This document shows positions 55,080 to 64,000 of a DNA stretch of 64,000 nucleotides, one piece after another (within the stretch, counting starts at the first letter, position 1; each line of letters begins with the position of its first letter). Source of the stretch: Phlegmacium glaucopus (Eukaryota; Basidiomycota; Agaricomycetes; Agaricales; Cortinariaceae); contig MU130240.1 in assembly GCA_015039465.1 (NCBI GenBank), positions 121,287 through 185,286 of the forward strand, read 5' to 3'. The translations under genes were made by a program, and so were the position numbers. The notes under the pieces are model-generated. The model did no database searches, was not told the origin of the DNA, and saw only the letters and a list, made by a program, of their open reading frames with translations.

Positions 55080-56517
55080 TGATAAAGATTGTTCAAGTTG
55101 TAGTGACCTTTTCGGCATCATTTGGAATTGCGTGGCCTCCAAATCACGGATGTTCCTTATCCCAAGGTGGGTATGTTCTCGAAAGTGTTGAATCTCAGTG
55201 GGCGATAGGACATGAGGTTTCCAATCTTTTATATAAAACATCAGAAATGTTTCTACCGCAATTGTTGGGTGGGCACACAAAGGCTGAGCGGTGGTAGAAC
55301 TGCGTGAGGCCATCTATCCGCCATGAAGACATTAGAAAGTTGTTAGGGGTTTGCATTAGTTAGTAGTATGTGCTAACCTCGGGCTATTCTGAACGAGGGA
55401 CAAGCAACTGAGATGGAGGAAAAAAGGTGGAGGAAAGGAAGAATGGGGGGCTGAGTTAGAAACCGTGTCGCTACTGTCCTGCTTCTGGTGTCAAAGGGTG
55501 TCATTTACCATATAAAAATCAGGGCTTGACTCACAAGTGAATATTGTAAGATAATCAGGAGATTGTAGCTGCAGTAGTCTGGATGATGGATATTGGGATA
55601 AATTGAGGTGGAACGAGCAAATAGCTTCTGGGATAGGGGGATGAGGATTGACTTGAGTGCATAGGGGAGTATTTAAATGATCTGAGCAGTATTCTAACAA
55701 GAAGGAACAAAGATGGGTTGGAACAATAGAAAAAAAATCTCCAGGCCTCTGCAAAGGCCGTAGGAAGCGCCTGATGGGTGTTGTCGGCGAATTTGGTTGT
55801 TGGGGCCACAAATTTGGCTAGTTTTGGCGGGTCTCTGTCCGAAAATTTGGCTATTTGGGGGCAAATTTTTGCTAAGTTAGAAAATTTAATGATGACAGGG
55901 CCTCCATGCTCATTAGGTGATATATGAGGCCATAATAGAGGGCGCAACGCTGACAGCTTGCTGTTGGATCCATCCAAGAGCAACCCAACGGGCCAATGCG
56001 CAAACAATTACCTTTTTGGACACGTGGCCACCTCTCCGAATTTGGCTATTTGAGGCCCAGAAATTTGGCTATTTGAGGGCGATTTTGGACGATTTCCCGG
56101 ATACCGATCATCAGGAGCTTCCCGGGGCCTCTCTGCGAGTTCCATGGTGATAATTGAGAAATCAAGACTCTGAAAGCAGTTCCGCCTTTTCCTGACAATG
56201 GGAAATTCCGAAAGACACGCTTCCCTTTCAACAACAAGGTGAGTGCACTAATATAGGCACAAGACAAGAGGTATCACTGGCCCATTTATATGACGGTAGA
56301 CTTTCATGAGCGTTACACGAGGCGAACATATACTGACTTTGGTTGCCGCAAGGGATCTGGAAACACCGCCGTACATGACCGGCCTGCCTTGGAAATTACC
56401 TTCGGAAGCCTTCGGACCGCCGTCACGACATCATAACATTACCTAATCTCAGTCACGCTTTATGTTTTTGCAACCTGAACCACCATCAGGCTTCGTATGC
56501 CTCATCTAGCTGACCCA

Positions 56518-57249
56518 GCTCTCCCCCACACTGACTTTCCCGAAAAAGAAATAAAACGCACGTGCAGCCTTCCAGAGCCTTTTATTTTATTAAAAATTAA
56601 ATTTTACATCGGCCATATTGCCTAATGGTTAGTGTTCATACATTGTGTAAGCTATGTCCACGTCCTTCTGCAGGTCGAATGTTCGATTCCCGGCTTCTGC
56701 ATTCTTTTGAATCTTTTCTGTACCTCCAATCTTTGCTCCTCCATACGTTTTTGGCTAATTTTGCTTCTCATTGGTAGTTAATTTTGTTTATATTCTATTT
56801 AATTTAATTTTAAGTCATTTTTATTTTTATTTTGACACCAAAGTTGAACCTCCTGTATGAGTAAGAATAGTATCAAATGGTCATTAAATTAGATAAAATT
56901 CGATAAAAATCCAGTATTTTAGTTTTATCACTGAATTGAAAGTGGTTAATTCACTCCAATTTTTTTAAACAGAGGTTGGGGTTACTTTTACTACGTTTAA
57001 GTGAAAAATTAGGCCAAAGAACTGCAAAAATCAGTGTTAAATTTGTTTATTCACATTTAAAAACCGGTATATATTCAGTTTAAGGCAATTTAAACTAATT
57101 TAAAATTTTCTAGCCCTAAAAACTTTTATATTTAACTATTACCCTTGGTGCTGTGAGGAACCTTCTCGATGAACAGAACATCAGTGTGGCTGTGTTAATT
57201 CCTTTAAAAGGGTTTCGGTGATGTCCGAAATGTCAGTGTGGGGGAGAGC
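56518..57249. mobile_element. AT-rich element with 18-bp terminal inverted repeats
   Basis: Perfect inverted ends GCTCTCCCCCACACTGAC (56518-56535) and its reverse complement (57232-57249). A 17-bp direct repeat CTTCGTATGCCTCATCT lies just outside both ends (56491-56507 and near 57260). Interior is very AT-rich and non-coding apart from a tRNA-like stretch. Non-autonomous transposon is the best reading; no clear target duplication abuts the TIRs. Confidence 0.55.
56611..56701 (+). other. tRNA-like A-box/B-box sequence, probably a pseudo-tRNA
   Basis: TTGCCTAATGGTTAG resembles an RNA polymerase III A box and TGTTCGATTCC a B box, 70 bp apart, with T runs following. The acceptor and T-arm do not pair, so it is not a functional tRNA; a tRNA-derived SINE head or decayed gene is possible. 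Confidence 0.35.
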
Positions 57250-57299
57250 AAGGGAACTTCTTCGTATGCCTCATCTTACTCAGTCTTGAGGATGGAAAT

Positions 57300-58480
57300 C
57301 AAATTTCCCTCGAAATTCCCATCGATATTACTAGTGCAGTCTGCCTAAACCCTCGAAAGTATCTTCGATATCTTGGTTGGTGCATCCTCGGTGTTGAGGG
57401 AGTTTTAGCCGACGAACAAGGGAATGAAATTCACTGAATGAGAAGCTGCACACATACATTGTGCCAGTTAATGATCCTCTCGCCCACGCTGTGGATATTG
57501 AGGTCATCAAGCAACGACCCCAAGTTCCGTCTGAAACTACTACGGCAACCTGCGAAGATTTTCGCGACAAGCTATGGCTGTTGCGTGTAGACAGGTCTAG
57601 ACGGAGGGATGCATATCATTCCTTACCAGAGGGGTGACGAGGTATGTTCACATTGCTCCTGTCTTGATCTGCTAATTATATGGATTGCGCCAGTGGTTGC
57701 AACTGATTATCGACAACCGCCCACATCTTGAAAATCTTGAATCACTCAGCATCAATGATATCCGTAACGGCGTTTATGCTGACGATGACCTTCATAATCA
57801 TTACTTTGACCCACGAGATGTCGTTGTTCTGAAGGTCATTTCCTCCTTTTCCCGCACCTCTCACCGGCTAACATCGCGACAGATGCCTAATCCCATTCCC
57901 GAGACCACCGACGTCCCAGATCGAGCCCAACGCCTTGATTTAGACCCAAGTTGCAGCTTCCCGGAAACATCTCGATACACACTTCAATGGATCGTTAGCC
58001 CGACACGGCCAGCTATTCGCAACATTTACCAAATAACAACGACGCCGCCTCCTTATACCACAATTTACCTGAGCCTGCCGACCTTCTGCTACATTATAAC
58101 TACGGCGCTGCAGCGGTAAAGCGATGGGGTATAAATATCGGTATTCCGACCAATCGTCCGGGCATACCCCGACCATCTGTCCACATACAGGGTCCAACAA
58201 GGCTCAAACACGATCGTAATGTTGCCGAAGCGGGCTGTAGATAGTACAAGTCAAAAAAGACAGCCAGCCGGTAAAGATAGGGGTTCTAGTGACGGTGCGG
58301 CAGTTGACTCAGAGATACAGGATAGTTGGCATGAGGATGATGTTATCTTATTTTTCTGGGGTAACTCAAAGGTGGCTCGGGAAAGGGTTGCTCACGAGGA
58401 GCAGGAGCGTAAAGGGTTCACGGAGGAATGGAGGGCTACAGTTACACAAAGTTCGGATCTATGCGTTGAGTCAATTCTAC
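57300..58480 (+). pseudogene. HNH endonuclease-type protein, degraded
   Basis: Pieces in family order: PRKYLRYLGWCILGVEGVLAD-like start near 57345, the HNH-region GGMHIIPYQRGDE near 57608, a GTATGT...CCAG intron, LIIDNRPHLENLESLSINDI, HNHYFDPRDVVVLK, YTLQWIV, LLLHYNYGAAAVKRWGI and FFWGNSKVARERV. A TAG before GGMHII, a shift near 57580 and another near 58028 break the frame. Fungal members are chromosomal HNH-domain proteins of unknown biological role. Non-functional here. Confidence 0.65.
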
Positions 58481-58499
58481 GCTCTATTTACAATTGCTG

Positions 58500-58849
58500 A
58501 TTTTTTTCAAGGCCGTCCACATTTTTCCAATATCCATGTGAGTGGTTCGAGGCCTCCGGAAACTTCGTCCACGGACTCTGGAGCCCCTGGGCAACTTCCG
58601 CCTTCAGTAGCTAATGGAATATGGAAGTCATCGTCAGCGCTCGGTGCCATGGTGGTGGGAAGCATCTTTGTTGTGGTGACAGTAGCCATTTGCATTGTTA
58701 TACTCGCTGCATTCGGCGGTGAATGGTTAGAAAGTAGGCGATGCGTCTCTGGCTCAAGGCCAGGGATTGACAAATGGTCACTTCAAACGCTGCGCTGGGG
58801 ATTACGTTGTGCAAAACATTTTGCAAGTCATGTAATCCCCTCGAAATGA
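58500..58849 (+). CDS. Short single-helix membrane protein fragment, unidentified
   Basis: The open frame carries a Ser/Pro-rich part and one hydrophobic helix (MVVGSIFVVVTVAICIVILAAF), ending at 58849. It may be the last exon of a membrane protein whose start is lost, or a chance frame. No family recognised. Confidence 0.3.
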
Positions 58850-59059
58850 TTGCTACATTGAACTTGGCCTTGCGAATTTCGGGAACGACTTTGGAATGAG
58901 TGGAAAGCCTAAAGCTAGCACTTCGGACACCAGAACCTGAAACACGCAGAGTAGGCGTTTTCATGATTGGCACTCAGAGGCGTGAAAATCTCTGGATTTT
59001 CCGATACAGGCAGCCTTGAGGTAGTCACGCCCTCATGTCCCTTCCTAGATTCGCCCAGT

Positions 59060-59877
59060 CTAGCATATGTGTTAAGGGAGAAGCGTTCTTTGACATCCAG
59101 GGAGGATATCACGTTCATGGCCAGAAGCGTCCTGGTGAGTAAACTTTACCGTATTATCTTATTCTGAATCAAAATCCGTGCGTTTGTGTTCAAATGTTCA
59201 GGCTTCGATTTTCTCTTCGAGTCCGTACCTCAAGGCGCTTTTCACAACTCTGCCGAACGCTTCGATCCACCAAAATGTCACCCTAGCACTCGCCTCGTCA
59301 TCCTGTTCGCTAGTCGTGCGGAACATCACATTCAAGCCTCTTTCCATGACGACCAAGTCCAAAACAGCTTGCTTAGTATCCCTTTGGACCATAGCTATTG
59401 TCTAGACGTCGACATTAGAGAATTTATTTCTATCCGATTCAGGGAAATACGCGATAAACATCCATTGAAACTTTATTTCAAGACCGTGGCCTTCGATCAA
59501 AGTGACAATCATCAGGTCAATCCATCTATGCGTTTACCGTTATCAAAGATGTAGACTCTCATCGACATCGACCTACAGATTGGCTTAACGCGAAACTGGA
59601 TCTTAAATCGCTGAAGACAGAACTCGATAATCTCTACAAACACATCTTATCTTCTGTCCAGAATTTCGGCATCACATTCCGAGTGCTGGGCTTACTACTA
59701 TACCCGGAACTAACTGTCCCAATCGTCGATTTTTTCAAAGTCATTACGAGTCCCCGCTTTGCTATTCTCGCTACAAAATTCATGAATCCGACTATCCAAT
59801 TTGACATACTCCCGTCGCCTTTACTCCCTCTTTCCTTCCTCTCCGTTCTTCTCTCTTATTTCATTCTTGTTCACTGA
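59060..59877 (+). pseudogene. NACHT relic N6 with in-frame loss of the P-loop
   Basis: The upstream exon (near 59080-59132) and main exon (from 59203) match N1, but RLVIL runs straight into FASRAEHH: the whole Walker A to Walker B segment, about 130 codons, is missing without shifting frame. The frame later breaks at 59554 and resumes at 59683-59877 with the hydrophobic tail, its TGA (59875-59877) one base from the stop of peptide gene E. Confidence 0.8.
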
Positions 59878-60118
59878 GAACAGATTGTTAATAAATTCGC
59901 TCATCTAATACCATAAAAACATCACTTACCGGGCAAGACTCAGCTCCGGTCACGCACTTGGGGGGACGACAGATCCCAGCCAAGCAAAGTGATGGCTCAC
60001 AAAGTCTTCCTGAGCAGGTCAAACTCGAGCAATCGGTGTCGGTTGTGCATGAAAGTGCAGCTACTTGATGAGATGCAATTATCATAGTGAATACGCTTAT
60101 GAAGTAGGAGAGCTTCAT
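59871..60118 (-). CDS. Small secreted 8-cysteine peptide, copy E
   Basis: Inverted copy. Signal peptide MKLSYFISVF...VAA, eight cysteines, Cys-Pro end (ESCP). Exon 59930-60118, intron 59874-59929 (GTAAGT...CTCAG, 56 nt), stop 59871-59873. The shared leader lies upstream, but the TATA position reads TACATAAAAG-like (near 60195), weaker than in the other copies. The open frame upstream of 60118 is leader DNA. Function unknown. Confidence 0.8.
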
Positions 60119-60552
60119 GACGATTTGATTTGGCTTTGAGAATATTGGGTTTGGTTTAGAGAGGAGGTGAGTGTTCTTTCGTGTACCCTCAGCCCTTTTA
60201 TGTAGTTTTGACACAGTCCCACAAAGCTACTACTGTCAATGTCATATAGATATTTCCATTATTGCTCTGCAAGTCCCACTCACGTCTGAATTCATGTGGA
60301 ACGCGCCGACATGTAAATAGATCCCAGGAAAAATGAAATGGAAGCCGTTAAGACCTTGGCCTACTGATCGCTTATGGATATAAATAGTGTCTGAATGTCC
60401 GGTTAGAAAACTGAAAACAAACCGAGATCGGGCCTAACTGTAACCGTTCAGGCCCACTGAGTGAAAATTGGTAGCAGAGAAATTGAGACTCATGGTGCAC
60501 CAGACTTCAATTTATCATCACGTGATGTGGATTCGTCACTGCGCTGCGAATA

Positions 60553-60910
60553 AGATAGGGCTCATGCACGTTCAACAAGCCTTCACGTGACAAAAGTGAC
60601 AAAAGTGACAAAATCAGAAATTTTGAATGATAGGTGTCTGTACAAAAGTAAATAAAAATATGGCCCCTAGGAACTGTACATAAATTCATTCCTAACAGTT
60701 CACAGGAAGCAAATTTTTTTAAAATGACCTGTAGAAGGATATCATTCAAAAGTTGACTTTTTATCGATTTTCACGTGACCGGTAATTGGCGTCAACGCGA
60801 TCACTTGAAGCTGAAATAATGTCCCCGTAAGGTCATTTCTGAGTCACGTGATATTGGTCACAGTATGTCACCTCACATGAAGGCTTGTTGAACGTGCATG
60901 AGCTCTATCT
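60553..60910. mobile_element. 358-bp MITE with about 33-bp TIRs and TA duplication
   Basis: AGATAGGGCTCATGCACGTT... at 60553 and its near-perfect reverse complement ending at 60910, flanked by TA (60551-60552, 60911-60912). No coding capacity; the interior is AT-rich with GTGACAAAA repeats. TA target suggests a Tc1/mariner-type parent. Confidence 0.8.
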
Positions 60911-61189
60911 TACATTGAACTTACGCCTTGTGAATTTCGGGAACGACTGTGGAATGAGTGGACAGCCTAAAAGTAGCGCTTCAGGTATACAAATTACAAT
61001 CTGAAGTGGACCTTGGATCTTGGGTGTACCAACGAGCTTGCCGAAACACGCGGAGCAGGCCTTTTCATGATTAGAGGTTCTGGATCTCCCTACCACAGGC
61101 AGCCTTGAGGACACTCACGTCTTGTTTGTCAACCACCATTGCAAGTCTTCATATCCCCTCATATGTTCACCCGGTCTAGGGTATGTGTT

Positions 61190-62545
61190 AAGGGAGGAGC
61201 GTTCTTTGATGTCCAGGGAGGATATCATGTTCATAGCCAGAAGCGTCCTGGTGAGTAAACTTTACCGTATTATCCTATTCTGAATTAAAAACCGCGTTTG
61301 TGTTCAAACGTTCAGGCTTCGATTTTCTCTTCGAGTCCGTCGCTCAAGGCGCTTTTCACAACTCTGCTGAACGCTTCGATCCACCAAAATGTCATCCTAG
61401 CACTCGCATCGTCATCCTCCAAAAGATAATGGCTTGGATCACGAGAAGCGTTCTTTGACATCCAGGGAGGATATCATGTTCATGGCCAGAAGCGTCCTGG
61501 TGAGTAAACTTTACCGTATTATCTTATTCTGAATCAAATCCGTGCGTTTGTGTTCAAACGTTCAGGCTTCGATTTTCTCTTCGAGTCCGTCGCTCAAGGC
61601 GCATTTTGGATCAATATCTAGATCCATTCTGATCTCATGTGGATTTACGGCCCAGCGAGGGCAAGAAAGTCAGCAATTGGCAGAGCTATGCTTCGAATTC
61701 GGCCTTCTCATTGGCACCCTTTTCTTCTCCAGCTCGATACCTGGAAAGGATGAAGACAAACCGCCTCGCTGCGACGATTGCGTGTCAGATTGCCATCTCG
61801 TTCCCGGTGAGACCACGGCTAATCATGATTCACGGGCTCGACAAATGCCAAGACGCCAGAGCACAAACCTCAATCATCCACTTCTTTTCCCAACTCATTT
61901 TACACCAAAAACTTCCTTTCGCCGTCCTGTTTGCTAGCTGTGTGGAATACCACCTTCAATCCGCCTTGCAGGACGACCAGTTCAAAAATAGCTTGCTTAG
62001 TATCCCTTTGGACAACGTCTATTGTCCAGATGCCGACATCAGAGAATTTATTGCTATCTAATTCAGGGAAATACGCGATAACCATCCGTTGAAACTTTAT
62101 ATTCCAGATCCGTAGCCTTCGATCGAAGCGATCGAGGAATTGGTCAAAAAATCATCGGGTCAATACATCTATGCATCTACTGGTATTAAATATGTAGACC
62201 CCCATCGCAATCGACCTCCAGATCGGCTTAACATGATACTGGGTCTTAAATGCGTCGAAGGTGAAGTCCCATTCACAGAGCTCCATAATTTCTACAAGTA
62301 CATCTTATCTTCGGTCCAGAATTTCGGCGTCACATCCCAGCAAGTGCTGGGCTTACTACTATACCCAGAACTGACTGTTCCAATCGTTGATATTTTCAAA
62401 GTCTACGAGTCCCCATTTTGTTGTTTTCACTACAGAATTGATGAATCCGACTATCCAATTTGACATCCTCCCGTCGCCTTTACTCCTTCTTTCCTTCCTG
62501 TCCGTTCATCTCTCTTGTTTCTGGTATTTCATTCTTGTTCACTGA
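61190..62545 (+). pseudogene. NACHT relic N7 with internal partial duplication
   Basis: The upstream exon, its intron and the first part of the main exon occur twice (about 61198-61360 and 61443-61602). The Walker A region reads GPARARKS, then frames shift several times (61639-62061, 62140-62463). It retains LIMIHGLDKC at the Walker B site and ends in the hydrophobic tail next to peptide gene F. A TAA in EFIAI and other breaks exclude a full product. Confidence 0.8.
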
Positions 62546-62792
62546 GAGCAGATTGTTAATAAATTCGCTCATCTAATACCATAAAAATACCACTTACCGG
62601 GCAATCCTGAGTTACGCCAACGCACCTGGGGGGACTACAGGTCCCACTCAAGCAAAATGATGCCTCACAAAGTTTTCCTGTGCAGGTCACCCTCGAGCAA
62701 TCGGTGTCGATTGTGCATGGAACCGAAACCGCGGCTACTTGATGAGATGCAATTATCATAGTGAATACACATATGAAGTAGGAGAGCTTCAT
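62539..62792 (-). CDS. Small secreted 8-cysteine peptide, copy F
   Basis: Nearly identical to copy A, of which it is the inverted-repeat counterpart: same signal peptide and cysteine spacing, differing mainly by LSG for WTNG before Cys6. Exon 62598-62792, intron 62542-62597 (GTAAGT...CTCAG, 56 nt), stop 62539-62541. An in-frame ATG at 62798 also exists. TATAAAAG box about 80 bp upstream. Function unknown. Confidence 0.8.
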
Positions 62793-64000
62793 GACCATTT
62801 GATTTGGCTTTGAGGATGGTTTGGAGAGGAGAGGAGATGAGTGTTCTTTCGTGTACCGTCAGCCCTTTTATACAGTTTTGATACGGTCCCAAAAGCTACT
62901 ACTGTCAATGTCATATAGGTATTTCCATTGCTCTACAAGCCCTACTCACACGTCTGCATCCATATAGAACGCGTTCGAAGCCGTTAACAGATACAAATGG
63001 ACTTTGAAAGTCTGGTTAGAAAAAAACCCGAGACCGGACTGACAGTAACCCTCAGGACCGCAGTTCGGTTACCAATTGTTACGGTCCAGACTGGTTCCAC
63101 AGTGGTTCTATTAAGGCATGTTTATGATCCGGGTCTGACGTGACTTGACGAGGTCATGATTGGTCAAGGGTCTGCCCCTGAGCCGAACTCAAGGTGCCTT
63201 ATTCACTTCTCCTCTACTATCTTCGGAGACCGATGTTATTATATCAGGCTCTCTCTATTCTCGTTAACGCGCCGGCTGCAGCTAGCGACGTTCTTATTGC
63301 GGTTACCCTTTGTATCATTCTACACCTTCCACCGTCGCTTAATAACGGATCACCTCTCATATTGATCACTCTTCCTTTTATTTAGATCAGATACTATGAT
63401 TAACAAACTAGTATGTGCTTGACACACACACAACGCCATATTTCTGATATAAACCTTTTCCTTTTAGATTTCAGTCGCAGTCAATATAAGTTTCTTGGCA
63501 AGGTGTTGGGCACCCCTCGAGTCGTTAAATATTCACAAGCTAATCATAACTTAGTCTCCTTTTTCTGAAATCTCAAAAACAAAAACATCTGTGCGGTGGC
63601 TTCTCTTGTTTCTGTTAGTACTTGTATTTTTTCCCTTCCATCGGACGTCGCATGTCGCTCAAATACGCATCTTAGATCGTCGTCGCTGGGCATACCTTTA
63701 TTGATATCGGGTTTTCCTTCTGTATTGGGAGATGTGAGCTCTATACTTGGCTTTTCACGTCATTCGTCCATCCGTCCATCCGTCCATCTTCGCCAATTTC
63801 GGGAACAACTTTGAAATGACTGGAAAGGCTAAAAATAGCACTTCAGGTACACAATCTGAATGGACCTGGGAGTTCGGACACCAGGATCGTGACTGTACGA
63901 ACAAACTTGTCGAAACACGCACAGTACGCTTGTCTGCATCTCCCCGTCACGCCTTGTTTGTCAACCAACCGTTACAAGTCCTCATATCCCCTCCTATGTT
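62541..64000. repeat. Right arm of the window-scale inverted duplication
   Basis: Reverse complement of 1471-2945; cut by the window end. The 36-bp segment at about 63188-63226 is in opposite orientation relative to its flanks compared with the left arm. Confidence 0.85.
63816..64000 (+). CDS. NACHT gene 5' end (copy N8), runs off the window
   Basis: ATG at 63816 (MTGKAKNS) and following DNA match the 5' part of N1 (start 1656). The NTPase exon would lie beyond 64000, so whether this copy is intact cannot be told. Confidence 0.5.
   Translation, partial: MTGKAKNSTSGTQSEWTWEFGHQDRDCTNKLVETRTVRLSASPRHALFVNQPLQVLISPPM

Larger units (their letters stand above)
52575..56400. repeat. Segmental duplication, copy 2
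   Basis: Counterpart of 32525-36298. It lacks the MITE and Plavaka element and so shows both unoccupied sites (near 56090 and 56333). It has about 0.48 kb extra between the F-box start and the shared upstream flank (55107-55600). Confidence 0.8.

Noticed and set aside
56611..56701. Functional tRNA gene
   Set aside because: A- and B-box-like motifs exist, but acceptor and T-stem bases do not pair.
1..64000. CRISPR array, bacterial operon or virus-like block
   Set aside because: Spliced eukaryotic genes throughout; repeats are gene cassettes, LTRs and TIRs, not regularly spaced short repeats.

Overview
This is nuclear DNA of a filamentous basidiomycete, most likely a mushroom-forming agaricomycete. 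Genes are dense with short introns (about 50-65 nt), and the families are typical of that group: a NACHT NTPase, F-box/LRR proteins, an O-methylsterigmatocystin-oxidoreductase-type P450, an HNH nuclease relic, a Plavaka transposon and cysteine-rich secreted proteins. The species cannot be fixed from the sequence. The window is accessory, duplication-rich and transposon-rich. No rRNA, CRISPR array or credible functional tRNA was seen.

Region by region. 1-9.7 kb: a tandem array of a two-gene cassette, an 8-cysteine secreted peptide gene (+) convergent with a NACHT P-loop gene (-). The leftmost NACHT copy is intact as far as the window shows; the others are progressively broken. 10.2-12.4 kb: a complete 11-exon P450 followed by a relic of a second P450 5' exon. 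14.3-17.9 kb: a Crypton-like tyrosine recombinase convergent with a SAP-like DNA-binding gene. 18.4-21.2 kb: an MFS sugar transporter. 21.2-27.3 kb: tandem copies of a segment made of the transporter 3' end plus a six-exon, 12-cysteine secreted protein gene; two genes are complete and the middle copy lost its gene. 29.0-30.9 kb: a single-pass membrane protein with a C-terminal SH3 domain.

32-36.3 kb and 52.5-56.4 kb are diverged copies of one segmental duplication (a WD-repeat U3 snoRNP protein pseudogene plus an intact F-box gene). Copy 1 carries a hAT-like MITE and an 11-kb Plavaka element (36303-47561). The Plavaka element holds a Ty3 retrotransposon with apparently identical 528-bp LTRs. 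The Ty3 5'-side LTR is itself split by an 880-bp insertion, and a 245-bp solo LTR sits in the Plavaka transposase. 48.5-51.6 kb: a seven-helix membrane protein, a dead MFS permease and a Ser-rich single-pass membrane protein. 56.5-58.5 kb: an AT-rich TIR element and an HNH nuclease pseudogene. 58.9-64 kb: the NACHT/secreted-peptide cassette returns in inverted orientation with a 358-bp MITE. The last 1.46 kb is an inverted copy of 1471-2945, so the whole window is bracketed by the same gene family facing inward.

The most unusual system is the NACHT/8-Cys peptide array: six peptide genes with nearly constant signal peptides, variable mature parts, a shared promoter block and an intron placed directly before the stop codon, each paired tail to tail with NACHT sequence so that the two stop codons lie one base apart.
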